A stretch of 64,000 bases of DNA from CAZUWH01 sp964624075 (GCA_964624075.1 CAZUWH010000001.1:1-64000), one strand, 5' to 3'; counted from the stretch's first letter, positions 9,495 through 21,397 are shown. Notes: generated by a model from the sequence alone, not told the origin. A program made the numbers and translations.

Positions 9495-10523
9495 GATCAA
9501 ATCCTCCCCAATTCTAGCATGCAATGATCGTAATATTCAGACGGCACCCACGCAAGAGACAGTGCAAGGTTATCGTGTTTCCTTTCCGCCTTCCTCCTCA
9601 GGGGGAGGGAGAAGGCGTCCAGATGCCGTGGAAGGAGAGGACATTGAAACGCATTTCCTGCGCTATCTTCTCTTTATCTTCTCGCGCGCCCTCCGCACCA
9701 CGCCCGCAGCAGCCCCCTGGAGACCCCTGAAAATCCAGAAGGCCTGTCGCACGGCAGACGGTCATGAGAGGTGTCCGTCTGCCGTGCGACAAATGGGTGC
9801 AGTCTTGCAAAGATCATCTTCAGGCTTACATGTGGTCAGGTCAAACCATTGTCGGAGCACATCCTTTGCCAAAGGAGCAAGATTTGGAAAGCTTTCTTGA
9901 GTCTCAGACCATGGTCTTGAACACGTGTAGCCCCTGACGGGAAAGCATATCAAGGGAGGACGAGAAGAGCGCACGGCTCTTGACAGGCCTTGCTCCTGCA
10001 CCGTAAACGACACGTGGGCGAGGTCGGAGGTGATTCCCGCGAGTCGATTCCAAATGGCAAGGTGCCAAGTCTGGAATCAAGCATCCTGCCCATGGCAAGG
10101 CAGGGGGGGGGTTCTTTGCCTGGTTGCACATTGTAGGTTCCATGTTGGTGTTCAAAGGCACGCTGCGGCTCGTATGCGGAATGCAAAGAGAGAAGATCGT
10201 GACAGGGCAGCGTGGGCGATTTTGACGCCAGGCCGGGCAAATACATGAAAGACATACCACCAAGAGTCGTACTCCTCAAACATGGTCGGACAGAGAAGGT
10301 ATCTTCTGCCAAAACGGGACGAGGTGGAGAATGCAGTAAGGCCTTTTATAGGGGGGGGGGGAGAAGGCTACGAACGGGTACGCCTGTCGCTGGTCCGGAT
10401 TATTGTGCCGGCGGGGAGGGGATGCATGGCAGCACGGCTCGTCTTTGTGCTGGTGGGGAGGGGGAGTGTCTTGCTTGTGATCATGATCACGCCTTCGAGC
10501 GGTTGGCAGTTGTGAGGCAACTC
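9495..10523. other. Long non-coding region upstream of rpoD
   Basis: About 1 kb without a convincing gene. It holds a 16-bp-arm hairpin (9746-9790), a nine-G run (10103-10111) and an eleven-G run (10351-10361). dnaG, which often precedes rpoD, is not recognisable here even as a remnant. The rpoD promoter should lie in the last few hundred bases, but I cannot place it with confidence. Confidence 0.6.
9746..9790. repeat. Inverted repeat, 16-bp perfect arms
   Basis: GTCGCACGGCAGACGG at 9746-9761 pairs perfectly with 9775-9790 around a 13-base loop. It lies between the divergent hemA and rpoD genes. No T-tract follows on either side, so it is not an obvious intrinsic terminator. Confidence 0.85.
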
Positions 10524-12626
<2,103 letters not shown>

Positions 12627-12660
12627 ACACCCGAGGCACAGGCCGATCTCCCGGACTCCG

Positions 12661-12677
12661 AACGGGATGTCCCCGTT
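12661..12677. terminator. Short hairpin between convergent rpoD and anmK
   Basis: AACGGG / CCCGTT with a 5-base loop sits at the end of anmK and 35 bases past rpoD. The stem is short and no clear T-run follows, so this is a weak candidate. Confidence 0.3.
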
Positions 12678-13861
12678 TACGAATCTTGCGGGATATGGGC
12701 AGAGTGAAGTATCCCACCGGTTATGGGATAGGACACGCCGGTGGTTCCGGGAAAAGTCAGAGGCAGACCGCGCAGGGCACGCACGGCCAGGAAGGCGAAG
12801 GCTTGCGCTTCCAGGGCGTCGCCATTCCAGCCGACATGCTCGACGGGCTCAACCGGTACCGGCAGGTGCTGACGCAGTGCAGCCATGAGGGCAGGATTAT
12901 GGCGTCCCCCGCCGCAAACCAGCCACCGGGTTGGCGGTGCCGGGAAATGCGGCACGGCGCAGGACACGGCTACGGCCGTGAAAGCGGTCAGAGTCGCGGC
13001 GCCGTCCGAGAGGCTCAAGGATCGGCTCCCCCGGTCGGCGGCAAGCCGGGCCAGCACGGCGTGCCGTCCGCCGCGTGCCTGTGCGAGCAGGCGTTGTGGT
13101 GCAAAGGTGTCGCGGTCGAGGGACTTGGGGGGCGGACGGTCGAAATAAGGGTTCTCGACCAGTGCCGCCAGAACCTCCGTATCGACTCGTCCCGCCAGCG
13201 CGAGCCGGCCATCCTGATCCAGAGGGTGCCCCGTGTGGCGGAAGACCCAGTCATCGATCAGGGCATTCCCTGGACCGGTATCGAAGGCCAACAGCGACGT
13301 GCCGTCATTCTCGCCGGAAGGAATCCAGGTTACATTGCCGACACCGCCCAGATTCAAGACCGCGATAGGCCGCTCCGGCAGACTGCGGGCTAGGGCGGCA
13401 TGATAGATGGGCACGAGCGGAGCCCCCTCGCCGCCGTGGTCGATATCGGCGGTGCGAAAGTCGCTGACGACATCAATGCCGGTCATGCGGGCCAGGGCTG
13501 CACCATCTCCAATCTGCCAGGTGAGCCGCAGGTCTGGCCGATGAAGGACCGTCTGGCCATGAAAGCCGATGACATCCACCTCCCGTCGGTCGAGCGCAGT
13601 ATGCGCCAGGAGGCGTCCCACGATCTCGGCATGGCGAAGGGTGAGTTCCCGGGCCGTCAGGAACACCGGCCCCGTGCCGGCCAGGACGCTCCGCAGACGG
13701 CTGCGCATGACCTCGTCATAAGCCAGCGTCGAGGTAGGCCCACATGCCAGCACGTGGCGACCGTCCGTAATCAGCAGGGCGGCATCGATGCCGTCGAGCG
13801 ACGTTCCGCTCATCAGGCCGATAGCCCGCAAGGGGCGAAAAAAAAGAAGGGATGCCCCCAT
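12677..13861 (-). CDS. anmK: Anhydro-N-acetylmuramic acid kinase
   Basis: Phosphorylates and opens 1,6-anhydro-MurNAc released from peptidoglycan by lytic transglycosylases, giving MurNAc-6-phosphate. The protein begins with the family's ATP-binding GLMSGTSLDGID about ten residues in, and shows VDVIGFHGQTVLHRP, VVSDFRTADIDHGGEGAPLVP, VLNLGGVGNVTW and FDTGPGNALIDDW, then WLVCGGGRHNPALM near the end. I chose the ATG at 13861 (394 residues) because the signature motif then has the usual N-terminal position. It converges on rpoD. Its pathway partners in this window are amgK and murU, which salvage MurNAc by another route. Confidence 0.95.
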   Translation of the reverse strand: MGASLLFFRPLRAIGLMSGTSLDGIDAALLITDGRHVLACGPTSTLAYDEVMRSRLRSVLAGTGPVFLTARELTLRHAEIVGRLLAHTALDRREVDVIGFHGQTVLHRPDLRLTWQIGDGAALARMTGIDVVSDFRTADIDHGGEGAPLVPIYHAALARSLPERPIAVLNLGGVGNVTWIPSGENDGTSLLAFDTGPGNALIDDWVFRHTGHPLDQDGRLALAGRVDTEVLAALVENPYFDRPPPKSLDRDTFAPQRLLAQARGGRHAVLARLAADRGSRSLSLSDGAATLTAFTAVAVSCAVPHFPAPPTRWLVCGGGRHNPALMAALRQHLPVPVEPVEHVGWNGDALEAQAFAFLAVRALRGLPLTFPGTTGVSYPITGGILHSAHIPQDS

Positions 13862-14160
13862 ATCCCGTTTTTCAATCGACACGCGTTGAAGGCCCATGGC
13901 GCAATGCCTTTGCCATAAGGGTACTTCTCGGAACCCTCCCTTCCTCCTCTCCTGATGTTGGGGTGAGCGCGATGCTGACACGTCTGGTGTGCCATTGACG
14001 ACAGGTCACGGGGGAATCTTCCGACCCTGTCTCAAACCTTGCCACCGCTCCCACCCAATCCTCCCGCATCAAGGGGGGGGGGGACCGACAGGTCCCAGAG
14101 TCTGGGCCCAAGACCGTCATGGATCTGTGCATACGGTAGCCTCACGGACCCATTCCCCTG

Positions 14161-15072
14161 TCAATCAACCTCCAGAACCTCAAAGGGAAGGTTGTGAACG
14201 CGTAGACGCCTGATCCGTCGGGGATCGGCTTCCAGGACCTCGAATTCCATGCCGGAAGGGTGGGTGATGAGCTCCCCCCGGGCCGGCACCCGACCGGCAA
14301 GATAAAACACCAGCCCTCCAAGTGTATTGGTATCTTCCCGTTCTTCATCGGACAGAATCCGGCCGACCAGTTCCTCAAAAGTTGCAAGAGAGACGCGGGC
14401 GTCGGCCTCGGCGGTTCCATCTTCATGCAGCAGGATCCGTGGCTTGGTGCCGGTGTCATGTTCATCCTCGATGCTCCCGACGATGGCCTCTACCAGATCT
14501 TCGATGGTGATCAGACCATCGATTCCCCCGTATTCGTCTACCACCAGGGCCATATGCGTCCGTTTGGTCCGCATTTCCATCAGCAGGTCCATCATACGTA
14601 CCGACGGTGCCACGAACAGAACCGGTCGTACCACGCTTTGCCATGAAGCGGTCTGCTCTGTGGCAACCACCGTGACCATGTCCTTGATGTAGACCATGCC
14701 CAGCACGTCATCAAGTGTGCCGCGGAACACCGGCAAACGTGAGTGGCTTGCATTAGCCATCATCTTGAGAACTTGTCTGAAGGAGCTGCCGATCTCGATG
14801 GCCACAATGTCTGCCCGTGGCACCATGATGTCACGGGCAGTTACATCGTGCATATGCAGAACATTGCTCAAGAGTAGCCGTTCGTGCTCCCCAATGGATT
14901 GATCGGCCTCGTTGTGTTCTTCGATGATGTCTTCGATGGCATCACGGATGCCGGAGTCGTCAGAACGGGTTTTCAACAGATCCTTGAGCCAGCCCGAAAC
15001 GGCCCTGATCAGAGAGGGGTCGCCCTCTTCAGGGTCGCGCTGGCGTCTACTTTGACCGGGTATATCGTTCAT
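14161..15072 (-). CDS. corC: CBS-domain protein of the CorC/HlyC family
   Basis: Two CBS motifs (starting at DIMVPRADIVAI and at VRMMDLLMEM) are followed by a C-terminal CorC/HlyC domain (EADARVSLATFEELVG...GGLVFYLAGRVPARGE). This 303-residue cytoplasmic type lacks the N-terminal membrane DUF21 domain; family members are linked to Mg/Co efflux. Its ATG overlaps the ybeY stop codon (ATGA), so the two are translationally coupled. In many alphaproteobacteria the apolipoprotein acyltransferase gene lnt follows; here anmK does. Confidence 0.93.
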   Translation of the reverse strand: MNDIPGQSRRQRDPEEGDPSLIRAVSGWLKDLLKTRSDDSGIRDAIEDIIEEHNEADQSIGEHERLLLSNVLHMHDVTARDIMVPRADIVAIEIGSSFRQVLKMMANASHSRLPVFRGTLDDVLGMVYIKDMVTVVATEQTASWQSVVRPVLFVAPSVRMMDLLMEMRTKRTHMALVVDEYGGIDGLITIEDLVEAIVGSIEDEHDTGTKPRILLHEDGTAEADARVSLATFEELVGRILSDEEREDTNTLGGLVFYLAGRVPARGELITHPSGMEFEVLEADPRRIRRLRVHNLPFEVLEVD

Positions 15073-15647
15073 AGTTGTTTCGCGGTGGCAACACCGGGAT
15101 CGATATAAGGATTATCTACACCCAGCTCGGCCAGGATCCGAACTTCCAGCTGTTCCATGACTTCGGCCGTGTCATCCTCCTGGTGGTCATATCCCAGCAG
15201 ATGCAAGACCCCATGGATCACCAGATGCCGGAGATGATCCGCAAGAGGAATAGCTCTCTGTTCAGCTTCGCGCTGGATTGTTTGCAAGGCAAGGACGACG
15301 TCGCCGAGGGCCAGTGGTTCACCAGGGCAGGAAGGTTCATCGGGCGCATCGAGAGCGGCAAAGGACAACACATTGGTCGGCTGGTCCATACCGCGGTAAT
15401 CACGGTTCAGATCCCGCACCCACACATCATCGGCCAGTAGGATGGCCAACTCGAGTCCCTCATCGGGTAGCGAATCGGGCAACGGAAATAACCGTCCCTT
15501 TCCGTTCCGTCTTCTCCAGCCCGTTGCCACGGCCGCGAACGCTGCCGCACGGCACACCTGTTCCACTTCGGGCAGGGTTTCAAGCCACTGAAGAATTTCA
15601 ATCCTGATATCGACGGCGAGACACGAAGAAACACTACCGTCGTCCAC
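15069..15647 (-). CDS. ybeY: Endoribonuclease YbeY
   Basis: A small metalloprotein needed for 16S rRNA 3'-end maturation and ribosome quality control. The metal-binding signature HGVLHLLGYDHQEDD (H-x3-H-x5-H) is complete, and the upstream conserved MDQPTNVLSFA strand is present. Length (192 residues) is slightly above average because of an N-terminal extension. It is followed directly by corC, the usual order, but phoH and miaB, which commonly precede it, are not found upstream. Confidence 0.95.
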   Translation of the reverse strand: MDDGSVSSCLAVDIRIEILQWLETLPEVEQVCRAAAFAAVATGWRRRNGKGRLFPLPDSLPDEGLELAILLADDVWVRDLNRDYRGMDQPTNVLSFAALDAPDEPSCPGEPLALGDVVLALQTIQREAEQRAIPLADHLRHLVIHGVLHLLGYDHQEDDTAEVMEQLEVRILAELGVDNPYIDPGVATAKQL

Positions 15648-16219
15648 GATCCTACCCGTCTTTCTTTCCTCTCGCCCCGCGCCTTCACGGCATGCAGGCC
15701 CACCCCTTCCCGGAGTTTGACCAATGACAAAACACCCCTCTCCCTCGGCACCTAGAGCATCGCTGCGGCTCGCTTAAGTGTATGTCTTTTCATGGCCATA
15801 TCCAAGGATTTTTCACGCACTTCTATCGAAGGCAGAAGCAGGGGGCCAGACTCTGACGGCCATGGCCCTCGTCAGGGATTTCAAACCAGCATTCGCGGGC
15901 GCGGTGGCATTCCACCGTGTGCAGAACCTTCAGATGATTAGCACGAAAATTGCCTTTCAAGACTGCACGTATAAAAGGCCCACGTCAGGCGGTGTCAAAA
16001 ACCGGCGTCGTGCGCCGATATCGGATACCTTGAGAAATCGTCATTCCCGCGCAAGCAGGCATCCATGACATGCTGAGCAAGCATGGATTCCCACCCCCGC
16101 CTGCGCGAGGACAGGCTTTCGCGGGAATGACGAACTATAATAGTTCAAGGTGCTCGATCGTGCCGGAGACTCCGTTGTGGCGAAAGAACGGCAACCCGAA
16201 ACAGGAGACAGCGATACCC
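15648..16219. other. Intergenic region with one palindromic repeat
   Basis: No gene is visible. It contains repeat copy 16040-16131. phoH would be expected here by synteny and is absent. Confidence 0.6.
16040..16131. repeat. Palindromic interspersed repeat, family B, copy 1
   Basis: The 92-bp element is bounded by perfect 12-bp inverted ends, GTCATTCCCGCG and CGCGGGAATGAC. Related sequence recurs at about 22815-22976 (interrupted by Ns) and 33246-33406. No coding capacity. It resembles the REP/MITE-like ATTCCCGCG repeats that are common in proteobacterial intergenic DNA. Confidence 0.85.
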
Positions 16220-17064
16220 ATGCGGCCGATCTTTCTGGTCTTTCTTGGTATTGTTGTGGTTTCTTAATGGCTGGCCTGGCTTCTGCTACATCCTGTCCTG
16301 GCACCGGCAGCGATGCCACCGTCTGCGCCAGCGCCATTGTCCGGGAGGAAAGGCATTACCAAATCTTCCCGACTAGCTTTTGCTGGCGATTGCGCTGGTG
16401 GAAAGTGGCCGATACGATGAGTCGCAATGAACTGCCGTCGCCTGGCCCTGGACGGTCACCGCGGCAGGGGTCAGCAATTGTTTCCCTACCAAGGAAGCAG
16501 CCATTCGCGAGGTTCGCCGTTTGCAGAGCGCCGGTATCACCAGTATTGATGTCGGCTGTTTGCAGGTGAGCCTTTTTATCACCCGGAAGCCTTTGCCAGC
16601 CTCGAGAAAGCTTTTGATCCCGAAGCCAACGCCGAATATGCTGCGGCCTTCCTATCCAGTCTGTACGATGAGGTTGGCAATTGGCTGCAAGCCGCTATCT
16701 ATTACCATTCCCGCGACCAGAGGCGCGGCAGTGTCTACCGGACCAAGATCGCCAGGACCTGGGAGGAACGCAGGCGTGTTGCCGACCGTTCGACCAACGA
16801 TGGCGATCGCGGCACAAAGGGGGTGCAGCCGCCTCTCCCCTCGCGTTTCATCGACAGGACCTGCCTTGCAGGCAATCGCTGCCCGTCAGACTGAAGCGCT
16901 TGCGAAAACCGCTGCCGAGCGCGAGGCTTGCTCGCAAGGCTGCGGCGGAGTGGCGCACAGCGCGCATGCAGGAATGGGAAGCGCGTCGGTCTGTCCACCT
17001 GTTACAAACACAGGTCGTTGTAACCCCCGTTGTACAGGCCTCTGCAAACCAGGATGCAAACTGA
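16220..17064 (+). pseudogene. Broken lytic transglycosylase (SLT domain) gene
   Basis: An ATG at 16220 begins a signal-like segment (IFLVFLGIVVVS) cut at once by a TAA. Downstream, in shifting frames, come SIDVGCLQV, then YHPEAFASLEKAFDP, NAEYAAAFLSSLYDE and WLQAAIYYHSRD. This series is the typical C-terminal half of a soluble lytic transglycosylase, in which GCMQ(I/V)N precedes YHPxAF. At least one stop and two frameshifts (one near a T-run at about 16571) are needed. An intact enzyme would cleave peptidoglycan to the anhydro-muropeptides that feed AnmK. Confidence 0.82.
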
Positions 17065-17084
17065 GACACGCGAGGACAAAACGC

Positions 17085-17981
17085 ATGCCTTTGCAAACCG
17101 AGACACGTCTGGACATCCCCCCGAACCGGGGGCCGGACCCCGTGCGGCGATTGGCGCAACACCTGCCCTCCGCCGTGACAGCGTTCGATCTCTTCCGGGC
17201 CCGGATCGGCTTGCGGCAGCCCGCTCTTTTTCTGGACTTCGATGGAACGCTGACCCCCATCGTGCCCCGGCCGGACATGGCCCACCTGCCCGAAACGGCC
17301 CGCACGATTCTCGCTACCCTGGCTAGATACTGCCCGGTGGTCGTGATCTCTGGTCGCGACCGTTCAGATGTCGCGCGTCGGATAGGGCTGCCGAATCTCA
17401 CCTATGTCGGTAGTCATGGTTTCGACGTCATCCTGCCAGATGGTCGGGGGCCCGGGCACGGGAACACCGGCGCCGACCAGGCCCGTCTCGATCGTGTCTC
17501 TGCCTGCCTGCGGCACAGGCTGGCAGCCGTGTCCGGCAGCCTGATCGAGCGCAAGCGTTTCACGGTTGCCGTTCATAGTCGCACTGTTGCCCCGGAATGT
17601 GTCAGCGTCGTCCAGACCGCCGTTGAACGGATTCTCGAGGAAGAACGCCCGCACCTGAAGCTAACCACTGGAAAAATGGTCTACGAACTGCAACCAAACA
17701 TTGATTGGGATAAGGGCAGGGCGGTGTCATGGCTGGTCGAAGCGTTGGGCTTGGCCAGAGAGGACGTCATTCCCGTATTTTTCGGTGATGATGTCACGGA
17801 CGAACATGCCTTCGAGAAACTTCACGGTCTTGGGGTGGTCGTAGCCTCGGCGGCCGATCACGATCGGCTGACCGCCGCCGACTTTCGTGTCGAGGATCCC
17901 GACGAGGTGATGATCGTACTAAAACGTCTGCAGGAGCATGTCGAACATCAAGGATCAAATGTGTCGCGCGCTGAATGCTGA
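17085..17981 (+). CDS. otsB: Trehalose-6-phosphate phosphatase
   Basis: A HAD-superfamily phosphatase that removes phosphate from trehalose-6-phosphate. HAD motif I is FLDFDGTLTPI (nucleophile Asp at about residue 51), motif II VVVISGRDR, the lysine region TGKMVYELQP, and motif IV FFGDDVTDEHAFE. The ATG at 17085 (GAGG upstream) gives 298 residues; the frame is open further upstream but there it overlaps the transglycosylase remnant. No otsA neighbour is present, so the synthase must lie elsewhere or the gene is a leftover. Trehalose is an osmoprotectant and reserve sugar. Confidence 0.93.
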   Translation: MPLQTETRLDIPPNRGPDPVRRLAQHLPSAVTAFDLFRARIGLRQPALFLDFDGTLTPIVPRPDMAHLPETARTILATLARYCPVVVISGRDRSDVARRIGLPNLTYVGSHGFDVILPDGRGPGHGNTGADQARLDRVSACLRHRLAAVSGSLIERKRFTVAVHSRTVAPECVSVVQTAVERILEEERPHLKLTTGKMVYELQPNIDWDKGRAVSWLVEALGLAREDVIPVFFGDDVTDEHAFEKLHGLGVVVASAADHDRLTAADFRVEDPDEVMIVLKRLQEHVEHQGSNVSRAEC

Positions 17982-18463
17982 AGAAGGCTCTGCCAGCAGG
18001 AGATCTCTTTTCCTGTCGTTCCTTTTGCCTTCTGGAGAGTCGGGAACCCTCATCCCGGTCAGGAGAGCAGAGCGATGCAGACGACCTCATTTTTCCTTTC
18101 CAGTGCGCCACTTTTCCTCACCCTGACCGATACGAATTGTACGAGGGCCAGGAAAATACAAAGCTGGACCCTGCTATGACGACACCGACCCGTTCTAGTC
18201 CCTTTCCCTGCCAGCGTGGCATTTCCCATGAACGGCGAATCATTTGTGCGGCCTTCTCTATGTGGGAGACACTGTGGGACGAATGTCCGCTGCCCGTGGC
18301 GACCCACATCAACCGAGTGCTTTTCCCCGTCTAGCCCCTTACATTTATGTCATCAAACTGGAAGGTGGGCTGGAAGTATCGCGTTTCGTCCTGTCCAGCC
18401 TGGTGCTTCTGCCTGGTGAAAAAAGGAGCGGCCGTATGAAAAGGCCTCCAGAGGCAAAAGAAT
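17982..18463. other. Intergenic region, nothing recognised
   Basis: About 480 bases between convergent otsB and the thiolase. Short open frames have no family features. Confidence 0.5.
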
Positions 18464-18484
18464 GGGCCGTCCGCAAGACGGCCC
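18464..18484 (-). terminator. Intrinsic terminator of the thiolase gene
   Basis: On the minus strand GGGCCGTC-ttgcg-GACGGCCC forms a GC-rich 8-bp hairpin followed by ATTCTTTTGCC. It lies about 60 bases past the stop codon of the thiolase gene. Confidence 0.8.
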
Positions 18485-18542
18485 GTGGGATGTCGATTGA
18501 TGTAAGAATGCCCGGATGTTCATGCCGGGACCGGGAAGCGTG

Positions 18543-19715
18543 TCAGCGCTCCACGCACATAGCAATGCCCATGCCGCCGCCGACACAGGCGGTGGCGATT
18601 CCTTTCTTGGCGCCGCGCTTGATCATCTCATATATCAAGGTAAGGAGGATACGACCGCCGGAAGCCCCGATCGGGTGACCCAGGGCAATGGCACCGCCGT
18701 TGACGTTCACTTTCGACAGATCCCAACCCATTTCCTTGTTGACGGCAACAGCTTGGGCGCCGAAGGCTTCGTTGGCCTCGATCAGGTCGAGATCATCGAC
18801 CTTCCATCCCGCCCGCTGCAGGGCCAGACGGCTGGCCGAGACCGGGCCGATCCCCATGAGTGCCGGATCGACGCCATGGGTAGCCCACGATGCAATCTGG
18901 GCAAGCGGCGTCACGCCGCGCCGGGCCGCTTCCGCGGCGGTCATCAGCACCACGGCGGCGGCGCCATCGTTGATGCCCGAGGAGTTGCCGGCCGTCACCA
19001 CACCATCCTTAGAGAAAGCCGGCCGCAGCTTGGCCAGATTCTCCATGGTTGTCCCATGGGTCGGATACTCATCGGTATCGACTACCGTGTCGCTTCTCGA
19101 CCCCTTAATGGTTACGGGGATGATTTCGTCCTTGAATCTGCCGGTCTTTTGAGCGGCCTCGGCCTTGTTCTGCGAGGCACAGGCGAGTGTATCGATCTCC
19201 TCACGGGTCAGCTTCCACCGCTGTGCCACATTCTCGGCGGTATTACCCATGTGATAATTGCCAAACGGATCGATCAGGCCATCCCGCAGCATGCTGTCCA
19301 ACAGCTTGCCCTCTCCCATGCGCACGCCGCCGCGGAGGTTGATGACATGCGGGGACCAGCTCATGGACTCCATGCCGCCACCGACGACGATCTTGCTTTC
19401 TCCCAGTTTGATAGACTTGTAGCCTTCGGCAATGGCCCGCAGGCCGGAAGCGCACAACTGGTTGATGGCATAGGCCGTGCTTTCGTGCCGCAAGCCACAA
19501 TGGATGGCGACCTGACGGGCAGGACCCGCTCCGACGTTGCCTTGCAGCACGATACCGTGGATGAGCTCGTCCACTTCCGTCGGATCTGTTTGGGCGCGCT
19601 TCAGAGCTTCAGTGACGGCTACTTCCGCCAGTTTGGTCGGCGGCAGGGAGCTCAATGCCCCATTGAAACGCCCGACGGGTGTACGTGCGCCCCCCGCAAT
19701 CACGATATCGGTCAT
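18543..19715 (-). CDS. phaA: Acetyl-CoA acetyltransferase (beta-ketothiolase)
   Basis: Joins two acetyl-CoA to acetoacetyl-CoA, the first step to poly-3-hydroxybutyrate. The start at 19715 follows AAGGAGGGACC, giving 390 residues. The catalytic Cys is in INQLCASGLRA (residue 88), with NGGAIALGHPIGASGGR for the His and CVGGGMGIA for the second Cys. It lies just upstream of nothing else on its strand; the PhaC-like gene precedes it in the same direction about 180 bases away, so co-transcription is likely. Thiolases of degradative pathways look similar, so the symbol phaA rests partly on the context. No phaB reductase is in the window. Confidence 0.9.
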   Translation of the reverse strand: MTDIVIAGGARTPVGRFNGALSSLPPTKLAEVAVTEALKRAQTDPTEVDELIHGIVLQGNVGAGPARQVAIHCGLRHESTAYAINQLCASGLRAIAEGYKSIKLGESKIVVGGGMESMSWSPHVINLRGGVRMGEGKLLDSMLRDGLIDPFGNYHMGNTAENVAQRWKLTREEIDTLACASQNKAEAAQKTGRFKDEIIPVTIKGSRSDTVVDTDEYPTHGTTMENLAKLRPAFSKDGVVTAGNSSGINDGAAAVVLMTAAEAARRGVTPLAQIASWATHGVDPALMGIGPVSASRLALQRAGWKVDDLDLIEANEAFGAQAVAVNKEMGWDLSKVNVNGGAIALGHPIGASGGRILLTLIYEMIKRGAKKGIATACVGGGMGIAMCVER

Positions 19716-19896
19716 CTGCTTGGTCCCTCCTTGGACTTTCATTCTGGTCTTTGATGACGGACAGAGCCGTGCCCCTCCCACATCACACAAAAAGCCTTCT
19801 CTGCCTGGCTGGCATCGCCTCTTTGCAGGTGTGCCCCTTGCAGAGAGAGCCCATACCGTAAGAACGGGTAGTATTCAAGCCCGACACGAAGTTATG

Positions 19897-21204
19897 TCAC
19901 TTTAAAGTGTTTTTAATTATCCATTCTGCTAATGGCCTATATAGGAGTGACGTGGATTTCGTACTAGTCATCATACTGATATGGCCAGCTGCAACCATAA
20001 TGCGTGCAGAACCGGGAATCGAATCGGCAAGCGCCATGGCCGAAGGTGGCGGAACGATGCGGTCCTGCTCAGGAATCACCAGCATCGCCGGCATTGTAGC
20101 CGATTCGGGGAGAACCGGTTCCCCGGCTACGCACCAACGGCGCCGCAACGGGCTGTTTTCGCCATACCAGCCGAACAGGCAGTCCTGCGCGACCGGACCG
20201 GCTAGGGGAATGCCGTCGTTGAGCCAATCCTCGAGCGCAACGAATTCCTCCGCCTTGGCCGAGGTGGACGCCAGCGTTGCAAAAACACGGAATTTGCGTT
20301 CCGCAAGACCGGGATCAAGATTAAAGAACAGCGTCTGCAATACATCGACAGGCAGTTCGCCCATGACGGCAATCACCGCATCGAGCCAGGGGCGCAGGGC
20401 CTGCAGAAAGGGCATCTGGCTGCCACGGGGGGCATGGAAATCCCAGGGCGTGGCAAGACAGGTAAGCGAGCCAACGGCTTCGGGCCGCCGTACCGCGAGC
20501 CCCAGGGCCAGCAGCCCTCCCATGCAATAACCGACCACTGCCACCGGCCGCTGGACTCGTTCAACAACCACGTCGAGCAAGCGATGAAGCCGGCCGGCGA
20601 TGTATTCGGTCCAGCCGAATTTTCGTTCCGCATCGCCTGGGGCCTGCCAGTCGATCAGATAGGGACAAAATCCCCACTTCGCCATTGTTCGCATAAAACT
20701 GTGTCGTTCGGACAGGTCGAGGACATAGGCACGATTCACGAGCGAGGGGACGACTAAAAGCGGAAAACCCTGTGGGCAGCCACTCTGGCCACGCTGGCTA
20801 CTATAGTCGAGCAGACGGGTCGTTCCCTCCTGCCAGATGACTGGCGGGTCGGCTAGCCGGCGCTGATAGGGATGATGACGGTAAAGAGCGAGCCCTGTCA
20901 GGAAGGCATCGCTGCGCCGTCTGGTTTCGGCATCAACGGCCCTGGCGAAAGCATCGGGATCGACCCCGGAGAGTGCGTCCATGAGGCCGCGCGCGGCCGG
21001 TGCGACAACGGGATTCCAAGGCAGCAACTCTTTTTTCAAGAGCGGCAAGGCGATGTTGGCATTCATCGCCATCCACAGGTGCACTACCAGATGCAGGAAC
21101 AACGGGCGCGGTCCCTGTCGCGGCGTGCCCGCCGGCCCCGTGCCGGAGGGGCCGATTTCTGTCAGATGCTGACGGACTGCTGTCCTGTATTGATCGACCA
21201 ACAT
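19897..21204 (-). CDS. PhaC-like polyhydroxyalkanoate synthase / alpha-beta hydrolase
   Basis: The catalytic triad of PHA synthases is visible: Cys227 in VVGYCMGG (the lipase-like box with Cys in place of Ser), Asp in VIPEQDRIVPP, and His in AAGHISMM. Supporting motifs are WQEGTTRLLDY, VPSLVNRAYVLDL and LIDWQAPGDAER. The 435-residue length is below the usual class I enzymes (about 580), because the long N-terminal domain is short. It belongs to the short PhaC-related group frequent in Rhodospirillales. The ATG at 21204 lacks a strong ribosome-binding site. A different frame (20933-21397) overlaps the first 270 bases. Confidence 0.85.
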   Translation of the reverse strand: MLVDQYRTAVRQHLTEIGPSGTGPAGTPRQGPRPLFLHLVVHLWMAMNANIALPLLKKELLPWNPVVAPAARGLMDALSGVDPDAFARAVDAETRRRSDAFLTGLALYRHHPYQRRLADPPVIWQEGTTRLLDYSSQRGQSGCPQGFPLLVVPSLVNRAYVLDLSERHSFMRTMAKWGFCPYLIDWQAPGDAERKFGWTEYIAGRLHRLLDVVVERVQRPVAVVGYCMGGLLALGLAVRRPEAVGSLTCLATPWDFHAPRGSQMPFLQALRPWLDAVIAVMGELPVDVLQTLFFNLDPGLAERKFRVFATLASTSAKAEEFVALEDWLNDGIPLAGPVAQDCLFGWYGENSPLRRRWCVAGEPVLPESATMPAMLVIPEQDRIVPPPSAMALADSIPGSARIMVAAGHISMMTSTKSTSLLYRPLAEWIIKNTLK

Positions 21205-21397
21205 TGTTCAGCAGACCCACATCTCCCTGCCCCTCTGCTGCTCCTGGCAGAAAGGCTAGAGCATTCTGTCCCAGAAACGAAAGAATCTGTTCCATTGCCT
21301 CAGCCAGAGTCGGATCAGCCGCCATGGCTATCGTCTGCTCCTGCCACAGATCAAGGTAGCGGCGCGCCAGCATCTGCAAATCAGGTGGATCGCTCAT
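20933..21397 (-). CDS. Possible small coiled-coil protein overlapping the PhaC-like gene
   Basis: An ATG at 21397 opens a 154-residue frame. The N-terminal 65 residues (PDLQMLARRYLDLWQEQ, AADPTLAEAMEQILSFLG) are not covered by any other gene, are helical and look like coding sequence. The last part, which overlaps the PhaC-like gene out of frame, contains a heptad-like RLAALEKRVAALESR and then a basic tail. Small proteins with a helical start and a C-terminal coiled coil occur with PHA synthases, so a granule-related role is possible. The alternative is that only the N-terminal part was once fused in frame with the synthase and a frameshift separated them. Confidence 0.5.
   Translation of the reverse strand: MSDPPDLQMLARRYLDLWQEQTIAMAADPTLAEAMEQILSFLGQNALAFLPGAAEGQGDVGLLNNVGRSIQDSSPSASDRNRPLRHGAGGHAATGTAPVVPASGSAPVDGDECQHRLAALEKRVAALESRCRTGRARPHGRTLRGRSRCFRQGR

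Noticed and set aside
10212..10523. N-terminal extension of RpoD
   Set aside because: The frame is open, but crosses an 11-G run and has no sigma-like sequence; the ATG at 10524 gives the expected N-terminus.
13200..13800. Plus-strand frames opposite anmK
   Set aside because: These are shadows of an intact, well conserved gene.
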